Of a stretch of DNA of 7,235 bases, positions 7,190 through 7,235 are shown piece by piece. Within the stretch, counting starts at the first letter, position 1, and the number at the start of each line of letters is the position of its first letter. The DNA is from Chloroflexota bacterium (GTDB lineage Bacteria; Chloroflexota; Anaerolineae; Anaerolineales; Villigracilaceae), in assembly GCA_016191985.1 (NCBI GenBank), contig JACPVB010000010.1, forward strand, positions 1 to 7,235, in the 5' to 3' direction. The notes below the pieces were generated by a model. That model did no database searches. It saw only the letters and a list, made by a program, of their open reading frames with translations, and was not told where the DNA came from. The translations under genes and the position numbers were made by a program.

Positions 7190-7235
7190 ATGAGCCGAAA
7201 ATTTAGGACACCGGATTACGAAGCCACGCTGAGAA
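7190..7235 (+). CDS. Start of a probable transposase gene (cut by window edge)
   Basis: Only the first 15 codons are present: MSRKFRTPDYEATLR. The wording PDYEATL after a short basic start resembles the N terminus of IS1182/IS5-type DDE transposases, as I remember them. The position fits: a perfect inverted-repeat arm ends 40 bp upstream, where the left end of an insertion sequence would be expected. No catalytic residue lies in the visible part, so the assignment is tentative, and any gene with a similar start would look the same. Confidence 0.45.
   Translation, partial: MSRKFRTPDYEATLR

Noticed and set aside
6853..7193. Three short overlapping plus-strand frames in the repeat region
   Set aside because: They run through the palindromes and inverted repeats, lack ribosome binding sites and overlap each other and the propeller gene end. 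Open frames through such repeats are expected by chance.

Overview
The window looks like ordinary chromosome from a bacterium of the Chloroflexota, most likely an Anaerolineae-type lineage. This placement is inference from gene content: a cell-surface protein with a Thr-Pro-rich linker, an archaeal-type isopentenyl phosphate kinase (known from Chloroflexota such as Roseiflexus), moderate GC, start codons sitting directly behind -10-like boxes, and short dispersed palindromes. I see no rRNA, tRNA or CRISPR array.

Layout. (1) 1-788, minus strand: a membrane-anchored protein with a Thr/Pro-rich stalk and an outer beta-rich domain, cut off at its C terminus by the window edge. (2) 789-902: a 114-bp divergent promoter region. 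(3) 903-1736, plus: isopentenyl phosphate kinase, with a perfect 15-bp-arm palindrome inside its coding sequence. (4) 1737-1830: promoter and Shine-Dalgarno for the next gene. (5) 1831-3837, plus: formate-tetrahydrofolate ligase of the long, eukaryote-like type, preceded by a lysine/alanine-rich tail resembling histone H1. It is followed by a stem-loop terminator at 3861-3904. (6) 3956-5326, plus: an amidase-signature enzyme with the complete Lys-Ser-Ser triad. (7) 5334-6875, plus: a polytopic membrane protein fused to a seven-blade beta-propeller, 7 bp behind the amidase and probably in the same operon. (8) 6876-7189: a gene-poor stretch packed with inverted repeats, including a 184-bp MITE-like unit with 18-bp terminal inverted repeats. 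(9) 7190 to the window end, plus: the first 15 codons of a gene whose start resembles a transposase.

The genes do not form one pathway. The kinase belongs to isoprenoid precursor supply, the ligase to one-carbon/folate metabolism, and the amidase to hydrolysis of an unknown amide. Only the amidase and propeller genes look co-transcribed. The points most worth following up are the basic tail on the eukaryote-like ligase, the coding palindrome in the kinase, the recurring 6-7 nt distance between -10-like boxes and start codons (leaderless transcription), and the nested repeat cluster beside the putative transposase. I do not see convincing evidence for a new multi-gene system.
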